Assembly (NCBI GenBank): GCA_929200255.1
Contig: CAKMYZ010000006.1
Span: 62,001 to 126,000 of the forward strand
Direction of reading: 5' to 3'
DNA length: 64,000 nt
From: an uncultured Alphaproteobacteria bacterium
GTDB taxonomy: Bacteria > Pseudomonadota > Alphaproteobacteria > Rhodobacterales > Rhodobacteraceae
Numbering within the stretch: position 1 is the first letter of the stretch; every line of letters begins with the position of its first letter. Both the position numbers and the translations under genes were made by a program. The notes below the pieces were generated by a model. The model was not told the DNA's origin. It did no database searches and worked only from the letters and a program-made list of their open reading frames with translations. Shown here piece after piece: positions 46,768 through 56,026 of this stretch.

Positions 46768-48267
46768 ATGCAAGAACTGACCCATTACATCGGCGGTGCA
46801 CACGTCAAAGGCACATCTGGCCGTTTCGCAGATGTCTTTAATCCCGCCACAGGTGAGGTGCAGGCCAAGGTGCCGCTGGCAAATGCCGACGAAATGGCCA
46901 AAGCCGTGGCAATCGCCGCTGAGGCACAGCCAGCATGGGCAGCCGTGAACCCACAGCGCCGCGCACGCGTGATGATGGCCTTTGTTGGCCTGCTTAACCG
47001 CGATATGGACAAACTGGCCGAGGCGCTCAGCCGCGAACACGGCAAGACGCTGCCCGACGCCAAAGGTGACGTGATCCGTGGCCTTGAGGTGGTGGAATAC
47101 TGCATCGGCGCGCCACAACTGCTGAAGGGTGAATTCACCGACAGCGCTGGCCCCGGCATCGATATGTATTCCATGAAGCAGGCACTGGGTGTGACTGCCG
47201 GTATTACGCCCTTCAACTTCCCCGCCATGATCCCGATGTGGATGTTCGCCCCTGCCATCGCCTGTGGCAACGCCTTCATCCTCAAACCCTCCGAGCGTGA
47301 CCCATCCGTGCCGCTGATGTTGGCCGAACTAATGGAAGAGGCAGGCCTGCCCAAAGGTATCCTGCAAGTCGTGAACGGCGATAAAGAAGCCGTTGATGCG
47401 ATCCTCTATGACGACACCATCCAATCGGTGGGTTTTGTCGGATCAACCCCAATTGCCGAATATATCTACGCCACAGGCTGTGCGCAGGGCAAACGCGTGC
47501 AATGCTTTGGCGGCGCCAAAAACCACATGATCATCATGCCCGACGCAGATATGGATCAGGCCGCCGACGCACTGGTTGGTGCAGGCTATGGTGCGGCGGG
47601 CGAACGCTGCATGGCGATTTCCGTTGCTGTGCCTGTGGGCGATGACACCGCAGACCGCCTGCTGGAAAAACTGGTGCCCAAGGTAGAGGCGCTCAAGGTC
47701 GGCCCTTACACCTCTGGCAACGACGTGGACTATGGCCCGGTCGTTACGGCCGCAGCCAAAGAAAACATCGGCCGCCTTGTACAATCCGGCATCGATCAAG
47801 GTGCGAAACTGGTCGTCGATGGGCGCAACTTCAGTCTGCAAGGCTATGAAGATGGGTTCTTCGTTGGCGCGCATCTTTTTGACAACGTCACCAAGGACAT
47901 GGACATCTATAAGAAAGAGATATTCGGCCCTGTCCTATCGACCGTCCGTGCGCAATCCTATGAAGAGGCCATCGGCCTTGCCATGGACCACGAATACGGC
48001 AACGGCACTGCGATCTTTACCCGCGACGGTGACACGGCCCGCGATTTTGCCAGCCGGATCAACATCGGCATGGTTGGTGTGAACGTGCCAATCCCCGTGC
48101 CGCTGGCCTATCACACCTTTGGTGGCTGGAAGAAATCCATGTTTGGCGACCTCAACCAGCACGGTCCGGATGCATTCAAGTTCTACACACGGACCAAGAC
48201 GATCACCTCGCGCTGGCCCTCTGGCATCAAGGAAGGTGGCGAGTTTTCCATCCCGCTTATGGAGTAA
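46768..48267 (+). CDS. mmsA: Methylmalonate-semialdehyde dehydrogenase (acylating)
   Basis: CoA-acylating oxidation of methylmalonate semialdehyde (to propionyl-CoA), last step of valine breakdown. The ATG at 46768 follows a strong AAGGAGG. In the 499 residues, ITPFNFPAMIPMWM (about 146-159) and the catalytic C281 in AAGERCMAIS are typical. It is first in the unit with ibd, HIBCH and mmsB. Two other starts further upstream are open but lack a ribosome site. Confidence 0.95.
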   Translation: MQELTHYIGGAHVKGTSGRFADVFNPATGEVQAKVPLANADEMAKAVAIAAEAQPAWAAVNPQRRARVMMAFVGLLNRDMDKLAEALSREHGKTLPDAKGDVIRGLEVVEYCIGAPQLLKGEFTDSAGPGIDMYSMKQALGVTAGITPFNFPAMIPMWMFAPAIACGNAFILKPSERDPSVPLMLAELMEEAGLPKGILQVVNGDKEAVDAILYDDTIQSVGFVGSTPIAEYIYATGCAQGKRVQCFGGAKNHMIIMPDADMDQAADALVGAGYGAAGERCMAISVAVPVGDDTADRLLEKLVPKVEALKVGPYTSGNDVDYGPVVTAAAKENIGRLVQSGIDQGAKLVVDGRNFSLQGYEDGFFVGAHLFDNVTKDMDIYKKEIFGPVLSTVRAQSYEEAIGLAMDHEYGNGTAIFTRDGDTARDFASRINIGMVGVNVPIPVPLAYHTFGGWKKSMFGDLNQHGPDAFKFYTRTKTITSRWPSGIKEGGEFSIPLME

Positions 48268-48382
48268 CGCAAGCCAGAGCCTCGCCCGGCCGATCAGGCG
48301 GGGCTCATATGCCGCAGGCTTGCGCATGTCCCCCATTCACGACAAAATATGAACAAGCGTTCAATTCTTGCAGGAGCTCCCG

Positions 48383-49522
48383 ATGGACTTTGCACTCACC
48401 GAAGAACAATCAGCCATCTTTGATATGGCGCTTGCGTTTGGCCAAGAGCATATCGCACCCCACGCCCGCGCATGGGAAACAGAGGGCGAAATCCCCAAAT
48501 CGCTTTGGCCAGAGCTTGCAGCGCTTGGTTTTGGCGGGCTTTACGTGTCGCCTGACAATGGCGGCTCTGGCCTGTCGCGGCTTGATGCAACGCTGGTCTT
48601 TGAAGCGCTCGCGCAATCCTGCGCATCGGTTGCCGCGTTCCTTTCGATCCACAATATGTGTGCCAAAATGATCGAAAGCTACGGCACGGAGGCGCTCAAG
48701 GATCGTGTTTTGCCCAAAGCGCTCGCGATGGAAACGATCCTGGCCTACTGCCTGACAGAACCCGGTTCCGGCTCTGACGCGGCTGCGTTGAAAACCAAGG
48801 CAGATCGCACCAGCGACGGCTATAGCCTGACAGGAACCAAGGCATTCATTTCAGGCGGCGGATACTCTGACGCCTACATCGTGATGTCCCGCACAGGTGC
48901 CGACGGCCCCAAGGGGGTCAGCGCGATCGTCGTCGAGGACGGCGCCCGCGGCCTCTCCTTCGGCGGGCTCGAAGACAAAATGGGCTGGAAATCGCAACCG
49001 ACGCGCCAGGTGCAACTGGACACAGCGCTGGCCCCGGCAGAAAATCTGCTGGGCGAGGAAGGCTCTGGCTTCAAATACGCGATGGCGGGCCTTGATGGGG
49101 GGCGATTGAACATCGCGGCCTGTTCAATCGGGGCGGCACAATCGGCCCTTGATCAAACGCTGGGCTATATGGCCGAACGCCAAGCCTTTGGCAAATCCAT
49201 TGATCAGTTCCAGGGGCTGCAATTCCGGCTGGCGGATATGGAAATCAACCTGCAAGCCGCCCGCACCTTCCTGCGTCAAGCAGCCTGGAAGCTGGACAGC
49301 GGCGCGCCGGATGCCACAAAGTTCTGCGCAATGGCCAAGAAACTCTGCACAGAAACCGGCAGCCAGGTCGCCGACCAATGCCTGCAACTGCATGGCGGCT
49401 ATGGCTATCTGGCCGATTATGGGATCGAAAAGATCGTGCGTGACCTGCGGGTCCACCAGATCCTTGAAGGCACCAATGAGATCATGCGCGTGATCACCGC
49501 ACGCCACCTAATTCACAAATGA
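48383..49522 (+). CDS. Isobutyryl-CoA dehydrogenase
   Basis: FAD-dependent acyl-CoA dehydrogenase of 379 residues. In this operon it most likely turns isobutyryl-CoA into methacrylyl-CoA. FAD-binding blocks YCLTEPGSGSDA and the KAFISGG strand are seen. The catalytic glutamate is E362 in ILEGTNEI. AGGAG precedes the ATG at 48383; a TTG at 48368 is in frame but less likely. Four-base overlap with the next gene. Substrate is inferred from neighbours. Confidence 0.88.
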   Translation: MDFALTEEQSAIFDMALAFGQEHIAPHARAWETEGEIPKSLWPELAALGFGGLYVSPDNGGSGLSRLDATLVFEALAQSCASVAAFLSIHNMCAKMIESYGTEALKDRVLPKALAMETILAYCLTEPGSGSDAAALKTKADRTSDGYSLTGTKAFISGGGYSDAYIVMSRTGADGPKGVSAIVVEDGARGLSFGGLEDKMGWKSQPTRQVQLDTALAPAENLLGEEGSGFKYAMAGLDGGRLNIAACSIGAAQSALDQTLGYMAERQAFGKSIDQFQGLQFRLADMEINLQAARTFLRQAAWKLDSGAPDATKFCAMAKKLCTETGSQVADQCLQLHGGYGYLADYGIEKIVRDLRVHQILEGTNEIMRVITARHLIHK

Positions 49523-50562
49523 CCGATATCATCATCCGTAAATCCGGACGCGCCGGGTGGATCACGCTGAACCGGCCCAAAGCGCTCAACGCACTGACCT
49601 GGGAAATGTGTCTGGCGATTGAGACAGCACTGGACAATTGGCGCAATGACGCGGAGGTGGCGCTTGTGATCATCGACGCCGCAGGTGAGCGGGCCTTTTG
49701 TTCAGGTGGCGACATCGCCGAGATGTACGCCGCAGGCCGGCGCGGTGATCTGGACTACGGACGGCGATTCTGGCGGGATGAATACCGACTCAACGATAAA
49801 ATCCACAGCTACGCCAAGCCGGTAGTGGCCTTCCTGCAAGGGTTCACCATGGGCGGTGGGGTTGGTGTCGGATGCCATGCATCACATCGGATCGTCTGCG
49901 ACAGCAGCCAGATCGCCATGCCCGAATGCTCAATCGGACTGGTGCCTGACGTTGGCGGATCACTGCTGTTGGCGCAGGCACCGGGCTATGTCGGCAGCTA
50001 TCTGGGGCTGACCGGCGACCGTATGGATGCGGGCGATGCGATCTTTGCAGGGTTTGCAGATCACTTTGTGCCAGAGGCAGAGTGGGACGCGTTGAAACGC
50101 ACCGTCGCCACAAGCGGCACGACCGACGCCATCGCATCGGCAAAACACGCAGCCCCAGACAGCCGCCTTGCACAGTGGCAGGCAGAGATCGACACCTGCT
50201 TTGCCGAACCGAGCCTTGCTGCGGTGTATCAGGCCATACCCGCCGACGCAGGCCCCGCCATGACACAGGCGCGCAAACTGATGGACCGTAACTGCCCGCT
50301 AAGCATGGCCACCACAGCCCAAATCATTGATGCCGTGCGCCATGACCCACAGATCCGAACCGCGCTTGATTATGAGTTCCGCTACACATTCCGCTGTGTC
50401 GCCCAAGGCGACTTTATCGAAGGGATCAGAGCGGCCATCATCGACCGGGACCGCAACCCGCAATGGCAACATGGCAGTTGGGCCGGTGTGAAGGACACAG
50501 ACGTCGCACAGATGACAGCGCCCCTGGGCAAAGATGCGCTGCAATGGAAGGAAGAAACATGA
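49519..50562 (+). CDS. 3-Hydroxyisobutyryl-CoA hydrolase
   Basis: Crotonase-fold thioesterase that frees 3-hydroxyisobutyrate from CoA in valine breakdown. The 347 residues show FCSGGDI (about 60-66), the MGGGVGVGCH oxyanion block (111-120) and MPECSIGLVPDVGG with E136 and D144, the catalytic pair spacing of HIBCH. It is longer than plain enoyl-CoA hydratases (about 260), as usual for this enzyme. Overlaps both neighbours by four bases. Confidence 0.9.
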   Translation: MTDIIIRKSGRAGWITLNRPKALNALTWEMCLAIETALDNWRNDAEVALVIIDAAGERAFCSGGDIAEMYAAGRRGDLDYGRRFWRDEYRLNDKIHSYAKPVVAFLQGFTMGGGVGVGCHASHRIVCDSSQIAMPECSIGLVPDVGGSLLLAQAPGYVGSYLGLTGDRMDAGDAIFAGFADHFVPEAEWDALKRTVATSGTTDAIASAKHAAPDSRLAQWQAEIDTCFAEPSLAAVYQAIPADAGPAMTQARKLMDRNCPLSMATTAQIIDAVRHDPQIRTALDYEFRYTFRCVAQGDFIEGIRAAIIDRDRNPQWQHGSWAGVKDTDVAQMTAPLGKDALQWKEET

Positions 50563-51425
50563 GAATCGGATTTATCGGGTTGGGCAACATGGGTGCGCCA
50601 ATGGCGGCCAACCTTGCCAAGTCGCATGAAGTCACAGGGTTTGACACCGTGGCAAAACCCGCAGGGATTGCCCTGACAGACAGTGCTGCGGCAGCTGCCA
50701 AAGACGCCGACGTTGTGATCACCATGCTTCCAAACGGGGATATCCTGCGGGCTGTTGCTGCCGACATCCACACGGCAATGAAACCCGGTGCGGTGCATCT
50801 GGACTGCTCTACCGTTGACGTGGAAAGCGCGCGTGCCGTTGCTGCGGCCGCACAGGACAAAGGGCTTGCCGCGGTTGACGCACCCGTGTCCGGCGGGATC
50901 GGCGGGGCAACCAATGGGACGCTGACCTTCATGGCAGGCGGGCCTGCCGCGGCCTTTGCCACTGTGGAACCTCTTTTTGACATCATGGGGCAAAAGGCCG
51001 TGCATTGCGGCGACGCAGGCAACGGGCAAGCGGCCAAAATCTGCAACAACATGATCCTTGGGGTCACGATGATCGCCACCTGCGAGGCGTTCGTGCTAGC
51101 CGACAAACTTGGGCTGGACCGTCAGGCGATGTTTGATGTGGTCAGCACCTCATCGGGCTATTCCTGGACGATGAACGCCTACTGCCCCGCCCCCGGTGTC
51201 GGGCCGGTCAGCCCGGCGGACAATGACTACACGCCAGGCTTCGCGGCAGAACTCATGCTCAAAGACCTCAACCTGTCACAAATGGCCGCCGAAGCCGCAG
51301 ACGCCGACACGCCCATGGGCAAGGCAGCAACCGCCCTTTACGCGCAATTCGTTGAGGATGAAGACGGCAAAGGCAAAGACTTCTCAGCCATGCTGCCACG
51401 GTTTGAAAGCAGGCGCCGCGCCTGA
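50559..51425 (+). CDS. mmsB: 3-Hydroxyisobutyrate dehydrogenase
   Basis: NAD-dependent oxidation of 3-hydroxyisobutyrate to methylmalonate semialdehyde, the substrate of MmsA. The ATG at 50559 overlaps the previous stop and gives 288 residues. FIGLGNMGAPMA (5-16) binds NAD, APVSGGIGGA (109-118) binds substrate, and the catalytic K160 lies in GNGQAAKICNN. It closes the valine unit. A 36-base repeat and a hairpin follow. Confidence 0.95.
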   Translation: MRIGFIGLGNMGAPMAANLAKSHEVTGFDTVAKPAGIALTDSAAAAAKDADVVITMLPNGDILRAVAADIHTAMKPGAVHLDCSTVDVESARAVAAAAQDKGLAAVDAPVSGGIGGATNGTLTFMAGGPAAAFATVEPLFDIMGQKAVHCGDAGNGQAAKICNNMILGVTMIATCEAFVLADKLGLDRQAMFDVVSTSSGYSWTMNAYCPAPGVGPVSPADNDYTPGFAAELMLKDLNLSQMAAEAADADTPMGKAATALYAQFVEDEDGKGKDFSAMLPRFESRRRA

Positions 51426-51426
51426 T

Positions 51427-51462
51427 TTTCTATGTCCAATCAAACTTTCGCCGGAGGCATCC
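51427..51462 (+). repeat. 36-bp intergenic repeat, copy C
   Basis: Begins TTTCTATGTCCAATCAAAC and ends CGCCGGAGGCATCC, one base after the mmsB stop. It is the best reference copy, with 3 mismatches to A and 3 to B. A terminator-like hairpin abuts its 3' end. Confidence 0.75.
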
Positions 51463-51485
51463 CCATAATCCCTTGAATTATGGGG
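51461..51485. terminator. Bidirectional hairpin, mmsB/uvrA
   Basis: CCCCATAAT pairs perfectly with ATTATGGGG around a 7-base loop, between the convergent ends of mmsB and uvrA. There is no long T-tract on the plus strand, but its location suits a shared terminator. Confidence 0.6.
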
Positions 51486-51486
51486 G

Positions 51487-54345
51487 TTATTCTGCGGCGA
51501 CCGACTTGGCCGCCAGCATCTCTTTCAAATAACGCCCGGTATGGCTCTCTGCAACTTCCGCCACTTTCTCGGGCGTGCCCGTAGCCACGATCTTGCCCCC
51601 GCCATCGCCGCCTTCGGGGCCAATATCAATGATGTGATCGGCGGTTTTGACGACATCCAGATTGTGTTCGATCACAATGACAGAGTTCCCCTGATCCACC
51701 AATTCATGCAGCACTTCCAAAAGCTTACGCACATCTTCGAAATGCAGGCCGGTGGTCGGCTCATCAAGAATATAAAGCGTGCGCCCGGTGGAACGTCTGG
51801 ACAATTCTTTAGACAGTTTCACCCGCTGGGCCTCGCCCCCTGACAGGGTCGTCGCCTGCTGGCCCACCTTGATATAGCCAAGACCCACCCGCATCAGCGC
51901 ATCCATCTTTTCGCGGATCGAGGGCACAGCGGTAAAGAACGTCTGCGCATCCTCGACCGTCATATCAAGCACATCGGCAATGCTCTTACCCTTGAATTTG
52001 ATCTCAAGCGTTTCCCGGTTATAGCGCGCACCTTTGCAGGTCTCGCAGGTCACATAGACATCCGGTAGAAAGTGCATCTCGATCTTGATGACACCGTCAC
52101 CCTGACAGGCCTCACAGCGGCCGCCCTTGACGTTGAAACTGAAACGGCCGGGTTTGTACCCGCGCGCCTTGGCCTCTGGCATGCCCGCGAACCATTCCCG
52201 GATCGGGGTAAAGGCCCCGGTATAGGTCGCGGGGTTGGATCTTGGCGTGCGCCCGATTGGGCGTTGGTCAATGTCAATCACCTTGTCCAGATGCTCAAAA
52301 CCCTTGATGGTCTCACACGGCCCGGGCGTCTGGCGCGCGCCATTCAACTTCATCGAGGCGTTCTTGAACAATGTCTCAATCGTCAGCGTGGATTTCCCGC
52401 CGCCCGATACACCGGTGACACAGACGAACTGGCCCAGTGGAAAATCCGTGGTGACATTTTGCAGGTTGTTGCCTGTGGCCTTCACCACGGTCAGCTTCTT
52501 ACCCTTGCCTTTGCGGCGCTTGGCCGGCACGGCAATTTCTCTGGCGCCAATCAGATACTGCCCGGTGACAGAGGCTTCATTGGCCATGATCTCTTGCGGG
52601 GTGCCTTTGGCCACGACCTCACCCCCGTGCACGCCAGCGCCGGGGCCAATATCAAAGACATAATCGGCCTCGCGGATGGCCTCCTCATCATGTTCAACAA
52701 CGATCACGGTATTGCCCTGATCGCGCAGGTTCTTGAGCGTGGTCAGCAGGCGGTCATTGTCACGTTGGTGCAAACCAATGGATGGCTCGTCCAGCACATA
52801 AAGCACCCCCTGCAAGCCTGATCCGATCTGGCTTGCCAGACGGATACGTTGGCTCTCGCCACCCGACAGCGTGCCGGAATTGCGCGACAGCGTCAGGTAT
52901 TCAAGGCCCACGTTATTCAGGAACCCAAGCCGCTCGCGGATTTCCTTCAAAATCGCAACCGCAATCTCGTTCTTCTGCTTGCTCAGCGCCTCAGGAACAT
53001 CCTTGCACCAATCATAGGCTTCCTTGATCGACATCTGCACGACCTGCCCCACATGCAGACCAGCAATCTTCACTGCCAGCGCTTCCTCGCGCAGACGATA
53101 GCCGCCACAGGTGCCGCAGTTGCGGTTATTCTGGTAGTTCTCAAACTCTTCGCGAATCCAATTGCTGTCCGTTTCGCGATAGCGGCGCTCCATGTTCGGG
53201 ATCACCCCCTCAAAGGCACGCTCGACCTGATAAACCCGACCACCTTCATCATAGCGGAACTTGATTTCCTCTGTGCCCGAGCCACGCAGGAACACCTGCT
53301 GTACCTCCGGATCAAGATCCTTCCAGCGGGCATTCTTCTTGAAACCATAGTGCTTCGCGATGGCTTCAATCGTTTGCAGGAAATACGGGCTCTTGCCCTT
53401 ACGCCACGGGGCAAGGGCGCCATCTGCGATCTTCAATGTCACATCGGGGACGACCAGTTTCTCGTCAAAGAACAGCTCTACGCCCAGGCCGTCACAGGAC
53501 GGGCACGCACCAAAAGGCGCGTTGAACGAAAACAGGCGCGGTTCAATCTCGGGGATCGTGAAACCCGACACCGGGCAAGCGAAATTCTCGGAAAACGTCA
53601 GGCGCTCTGGGTCGCCCTCTTTGGGGGCAGTCTCTAATATCGCGATCCCGTCAGCCAGGTCGAGGGCGGTGCGGAAACTATCAGCCAGCCGCGTCTCCAG
53701 CCCTTCGCGCACCACAATACGGTCCACGACCACATCAATGTCATGGCGAAACTTCTTGTCCAGCGTTGGTGGTTCATCCAATTCATAGAATTCACCGTCA
53801 ACCTTGACCCGTTGAAAACCCTGCTTGCGCAGTTCCAGAAATTCCTTGCGGTATTCACCTTTGCGGTCGCGGATGATCGGGGCCAACAGATAGCCACGCG
53901 TGCCCTCCTCCTGCGCCATGACACGGTCAACCATATCCTGCACCTGCTGCGCTTCAATCGGCAGGCCCGTGGTCGGGCTGAACGGTGTGCCCGCACGGGC
54001 GAACAGCAAACGCAGATAGTCATAAATCTCGGTGATCGTGCCCACGGTTGAACGCGGGTTCTTAGAGGTCGTCTTTTGTTCAATCGAAATCGCAGGCGAC
54101 AGGCCGGAAATGTGATCCACATCCGGCTTTTCCATCATATCAAGGAATTGGCGGGCATAGGCAGAGAGTGATTCCACGTAGCGGCGCTGCCCTTCGGCAT
54201 AGATCGTATCAAAGGCCAGCGATGATTTGCCTGACCCCGACAGGCCGGTGATCACGACCAGCTGATCGCGCGGAATATCAACATCAATATTCTTCAGATT
54301 ATGCTCGCGCGCGCCGCGTACTTCGATATTCTTCAGCTCTGCCAT
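51487..54345 (-). CDS. uvrA: Excinuclease ABC subunit A
   Basis: DNA-damage recognition ATPase of nucleotide excision repair. The ATG at 54345 ([16 protein letters not shown]) gives 952 residues; the 23 residues upstream in frame are not UvrA-like. It has two ABC modules: Walker [10 protein letters not shown] (34-42) and GVSGGGKST, signature motifs LSGGE twice, and zinc fingers CPVS...CPSC and CEAC...CETC. A near-consensus LexA box is found 64 bases upstream, so it is likely SOS-inducible. Confidence 0.97.
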   Translation of the reverse strand: MAELKNIEVRGAREHNLKNIDVDIPRDQLVVITGLSGSGKSSLAFDTIYAEGQRRYVESLSAYARQFLDMMEKPDVDHISGLSPAISIEQKTTSKNPRSTVGTITEIYDYLRLLFARAGTPFSPTTGLPIEAQQVQDMVDRVMAQEEGTRGYLLAPIIRDRKGEYRKEFLELRKQGFQRVKVDGEFYELDEPPTLDKKFRHDIDVVVDRIVVREGLETRLADSFRTALDLADGIAILETAPKEGDPERLTFSENFACPVSGFTIPEIEPRLFSFNAPFGACPSCDGLGVELFFDEKLVVPDVTLKIADGALAPWRKGKSPYFLQTIEAIAKHYGFKKNARWKDLDPEVQQVFLRGSGTEEIKFRYDEGGRVYQVERAFEGVIPNMERRYRETDSNWIREEFENYQNNRNCGTCGGYRLREEALAVKIAGLHVGQVVQMSIKEAYDWCKDVPEALSKQKNEIAVAILKEIRERLGFLNNVGLEYLTLSRNSGTLSGGESQRIRLASQIGSGLQGVLYVLDEPSIGLHQRDNDRLLTTLKNLRDQGNTVIVVEHDEEAIREADYVFDIGPGAGVHGGEVVAKGTPQEIMANEASVTGQYLIGAREIAVPAKRRKGKGKKLTVVKATGNNLQNVTTDFPLGQFVCVTGVSGGGKSTLTIETLFKNASMKLNGARQTPGPCETIKGFEHLDKVIDIDQRPIGRTPRSNPATYTGAFTPIREWFAGMPEAKARGYKPGRFSFNVKGGRCEACQGDGVIKIEMHFLPDVYVTCETCKGARYNRETLEIKFKGKSIADVLDMTVEDAQTFFTAVPSIREKMDALMRVGLGYIKVGQQATTLSGGEAQRVKLSKELSRRSTGRTLYILDEPTTGLHFEDVRKLLEVLHELVDQGNSVIVIEHNLDVVKTADHIIDIGPEGGDGGGKIVATGTPEKVAEVAESHTGRYLKEMLAAKSVAAE

Positions 54346-54408
54346 GTGACACCCCAATATCCGTCCATAAGCATATTGCGCCCCTTCAGGTTTTCCAATG
54401 GAAAAAGC

Positions 54409-54423
54409 GAACAAAAAGTAAAC
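54409..54423 (-). promoter_or_regulatory. SOS box upstream of uvrA
   Basis: On the plus strand, GAAC-AAAAAGT-AAAC has one mismatch to GAAC-N7-GAAC (minus strand GTTT-N7-GTTC). It is 64 bases before the uvrA ATG. uvrA is a known LexA target in Rhodobacter. Confidence 0.65.
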
Positions 54424-54556
54424 ATTTTAACTCTGCGCGTGCCCGTTGGCCATGACCCGCCGATTGCAGGCCCAATTTTGATTACGCCTTTTTCCCGCCA
54501 CAATTCGCGCCAAAAAGCAGCCACAGAAGGACGGCACGAATTGGCGATGTATTTAG

Positions 54557-55615
54557 ATGCGCTGGCATAGAGCACTTATTTTATTGATGATTTTCCCCGC
54601 ACAGCCAGCATCTGCGCATGAAGCGTGGGTGCTGGCACCCAGCGAGTTCGCGGCACTTGCAGCAGAGCCCGTGCCTGCCATTTTCCTATCCTCGACGACC
54701 CTGCTGCTGGCATCGGTCCTGGCGATGGTAATGGTGGCAGCCGCACTTTGGATGCAAAACCAACTGGCCCCGGTTGAGGAGAAACTATCAACACATTTGC
54801 CCCTGATCGGCCTGCGCGTCGGCGGGCCTTTGTTGCGGTTTGGACTGGCAGTTCCTATCGGGCTCGGGGCGATCGGCGCATTGCCACGCCATGGCACCGC
54901 GATGTGGGCAGAGCCAACATTCCTCGTCCCCGACATGCAAATGTCCGGCATATCTGGCTATGAGACACTTTATCTTTTTTGCTTGTTGACTGCTGGGCTT
55001 CTGGTTTTGGGTCTCTGGACGCGCTTGGCTGCGCTGTTTGTTATCCTGCTGACGCTGGCGGGAGGCCAGTTGTTTGGTGCCGTGTTCATCTATTCCTACG
55101 CGGCCCATTTTATTGCACCAGCGCTGGTCCTGATCTGGATCGGTTCGGGCCCGCTGAGCATGGATTGGCATTTCGGACAGGAACAGCCCCGGATGTGGGA
55201 ACGGATGGAACTTATCTGGCCAGTGGTTCTGTTGATGACCGGGGCGACCTTTGTCTATCTGTCCCTGTCACTCAAACTGGCGCACCCGACGCTCCTCATC
55301 GCGATTCTAGAGCATGGAAACCTGGATCAGCTGGGCATTCCACTTGCCTGGGTCGCCCTTGTGATGATGGGGGTGGAACTGATCGCTGGTCTACTTTTGA
55401 TGATGGGGCACCTGGTGCGGCCAATCGGGCTGTTCCTCATCAGTGCCTTCACGTTTTTTTCAGTCATTTTGGGTGAAACGCCGTTGTTTCATGCCAACCT
55501 TTACGCGCTTACCTTCATGTTGGTGGTCTTCGGGGCACAACCTGCGGCGAACAATATGAGGGAGATGCAGTGGCGTATTTTTCACCCATCATTGCTGCGC
55601 AGCTCGTTGGATTAG
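54557..55615 (+). CDS. Polytopic membrane protein with N-terminal histidine after signal
   Basis: A 352-residue inner-membrane protein with DoxX-like topology. A signal peptide (1-20) ends ASA; cleavage would leave His as first residue (HEAW). Seven or more hydrophobic segments follow. An N-terminal His after cleavage is the form of a copper-binding histidine brace, but no other ligand is evident. The next gene overlaps it and encodes a small protein with GHAH. I cannot assign a function. Divergent from uvrA. Confidence 0.65.
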   Translation: MRWHRALILLMIFPAQPASAHEAWVLAPSEFAALAAEPVPAIFLSSTTLLLASVLAMVMVAAALWMQNQLAPVEEKLSTHLPLIGLRVGGPLLRFGLAVPIGLGAIGALPRHGTAMWAEPTFLVPDMQMSGISGYETLYLFCLLTAGLLVLGLWTRLAALFVILLTLAGGQLFGAVFIYSYAAHFIAPALVLIWIGSGPLSMDWHFGQEQPRMWERMELIWPVVLLMTGATFVYLSLSLKLAHPTLLIAILEHGNLDQLGIPLAWVALVMMGVELIAGLLLMMGHLVRPIGLFLISAFTFFSVILGETPLFHANLYALTFMLVVFGAQPAANNMREMQWRIFHPSLLRSSLD

Positions 55616-56016
55616 CCTTAGCAGCGGTCAGCTTCACATTGCCGGCCAAGCTAAGCGATCCGTCGCTGCTGCCGTCCCTGTTTGCAGAACTTGACACAAG
55701 CCAACCCAAACCAGAATTGTCTGTCAGGATGACATCCATTGGCGATGGCTGGCGGTTGGACTTCGAGACAAGCAACTGGATATTTACCGATTTGTGCGGG
55801 CGTACATCCACGCCTGTGGCCGAAGGGCATGCGCATATCTACGTCGGGGACACCAAAGTGGGTACGGCAACGTTGCCATTCTTTTACATCGACAGTCTGC
55901 CCGGAACCGACCCACAGGTGATTACGGTATCACTGCGCGGGCCGGACCACAGGATTATTGTCTATGATGGGGATGTGATCTCAGCGCAGGTCACACTGCC
56001 CCCACAGGCAAGCTGA
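55570..56016 (+). CDS. Small exported protein with GHAH motif
   Basis: A 148-residue protein with a GTG start preceded by GGGAG. An N-terminal hydrophobic stretch (about 5-26) is a signal or anchor. The rest is beta-rich, with EGHAHIYVGDTKVGTA and LRGPDHRIIVYDGD, a pattern seen in small periplasmic beta-sandwich proteins. The two His of GHAH plus the DH could bind a metal. Its start lies 46 bases inside the previous gene, so the two are coupled. Function unknown. Confidence 0.65.
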   Translation: MAYFSPIIAAQLVGLALAAVSFTLPAKLSDPSLLPSLFAELDTSQPKPELSVRMTSIGDGWRLDFETSNWIFTDLCGRTSTPVAEGHAHIYVGDTKVGTATLPFFYIDSLPGTDPQVITVSLRGPDHRIIVYDGDVISAQVTLPPQAS

Positions 56017-56026
56017 CGGCAGAGGC

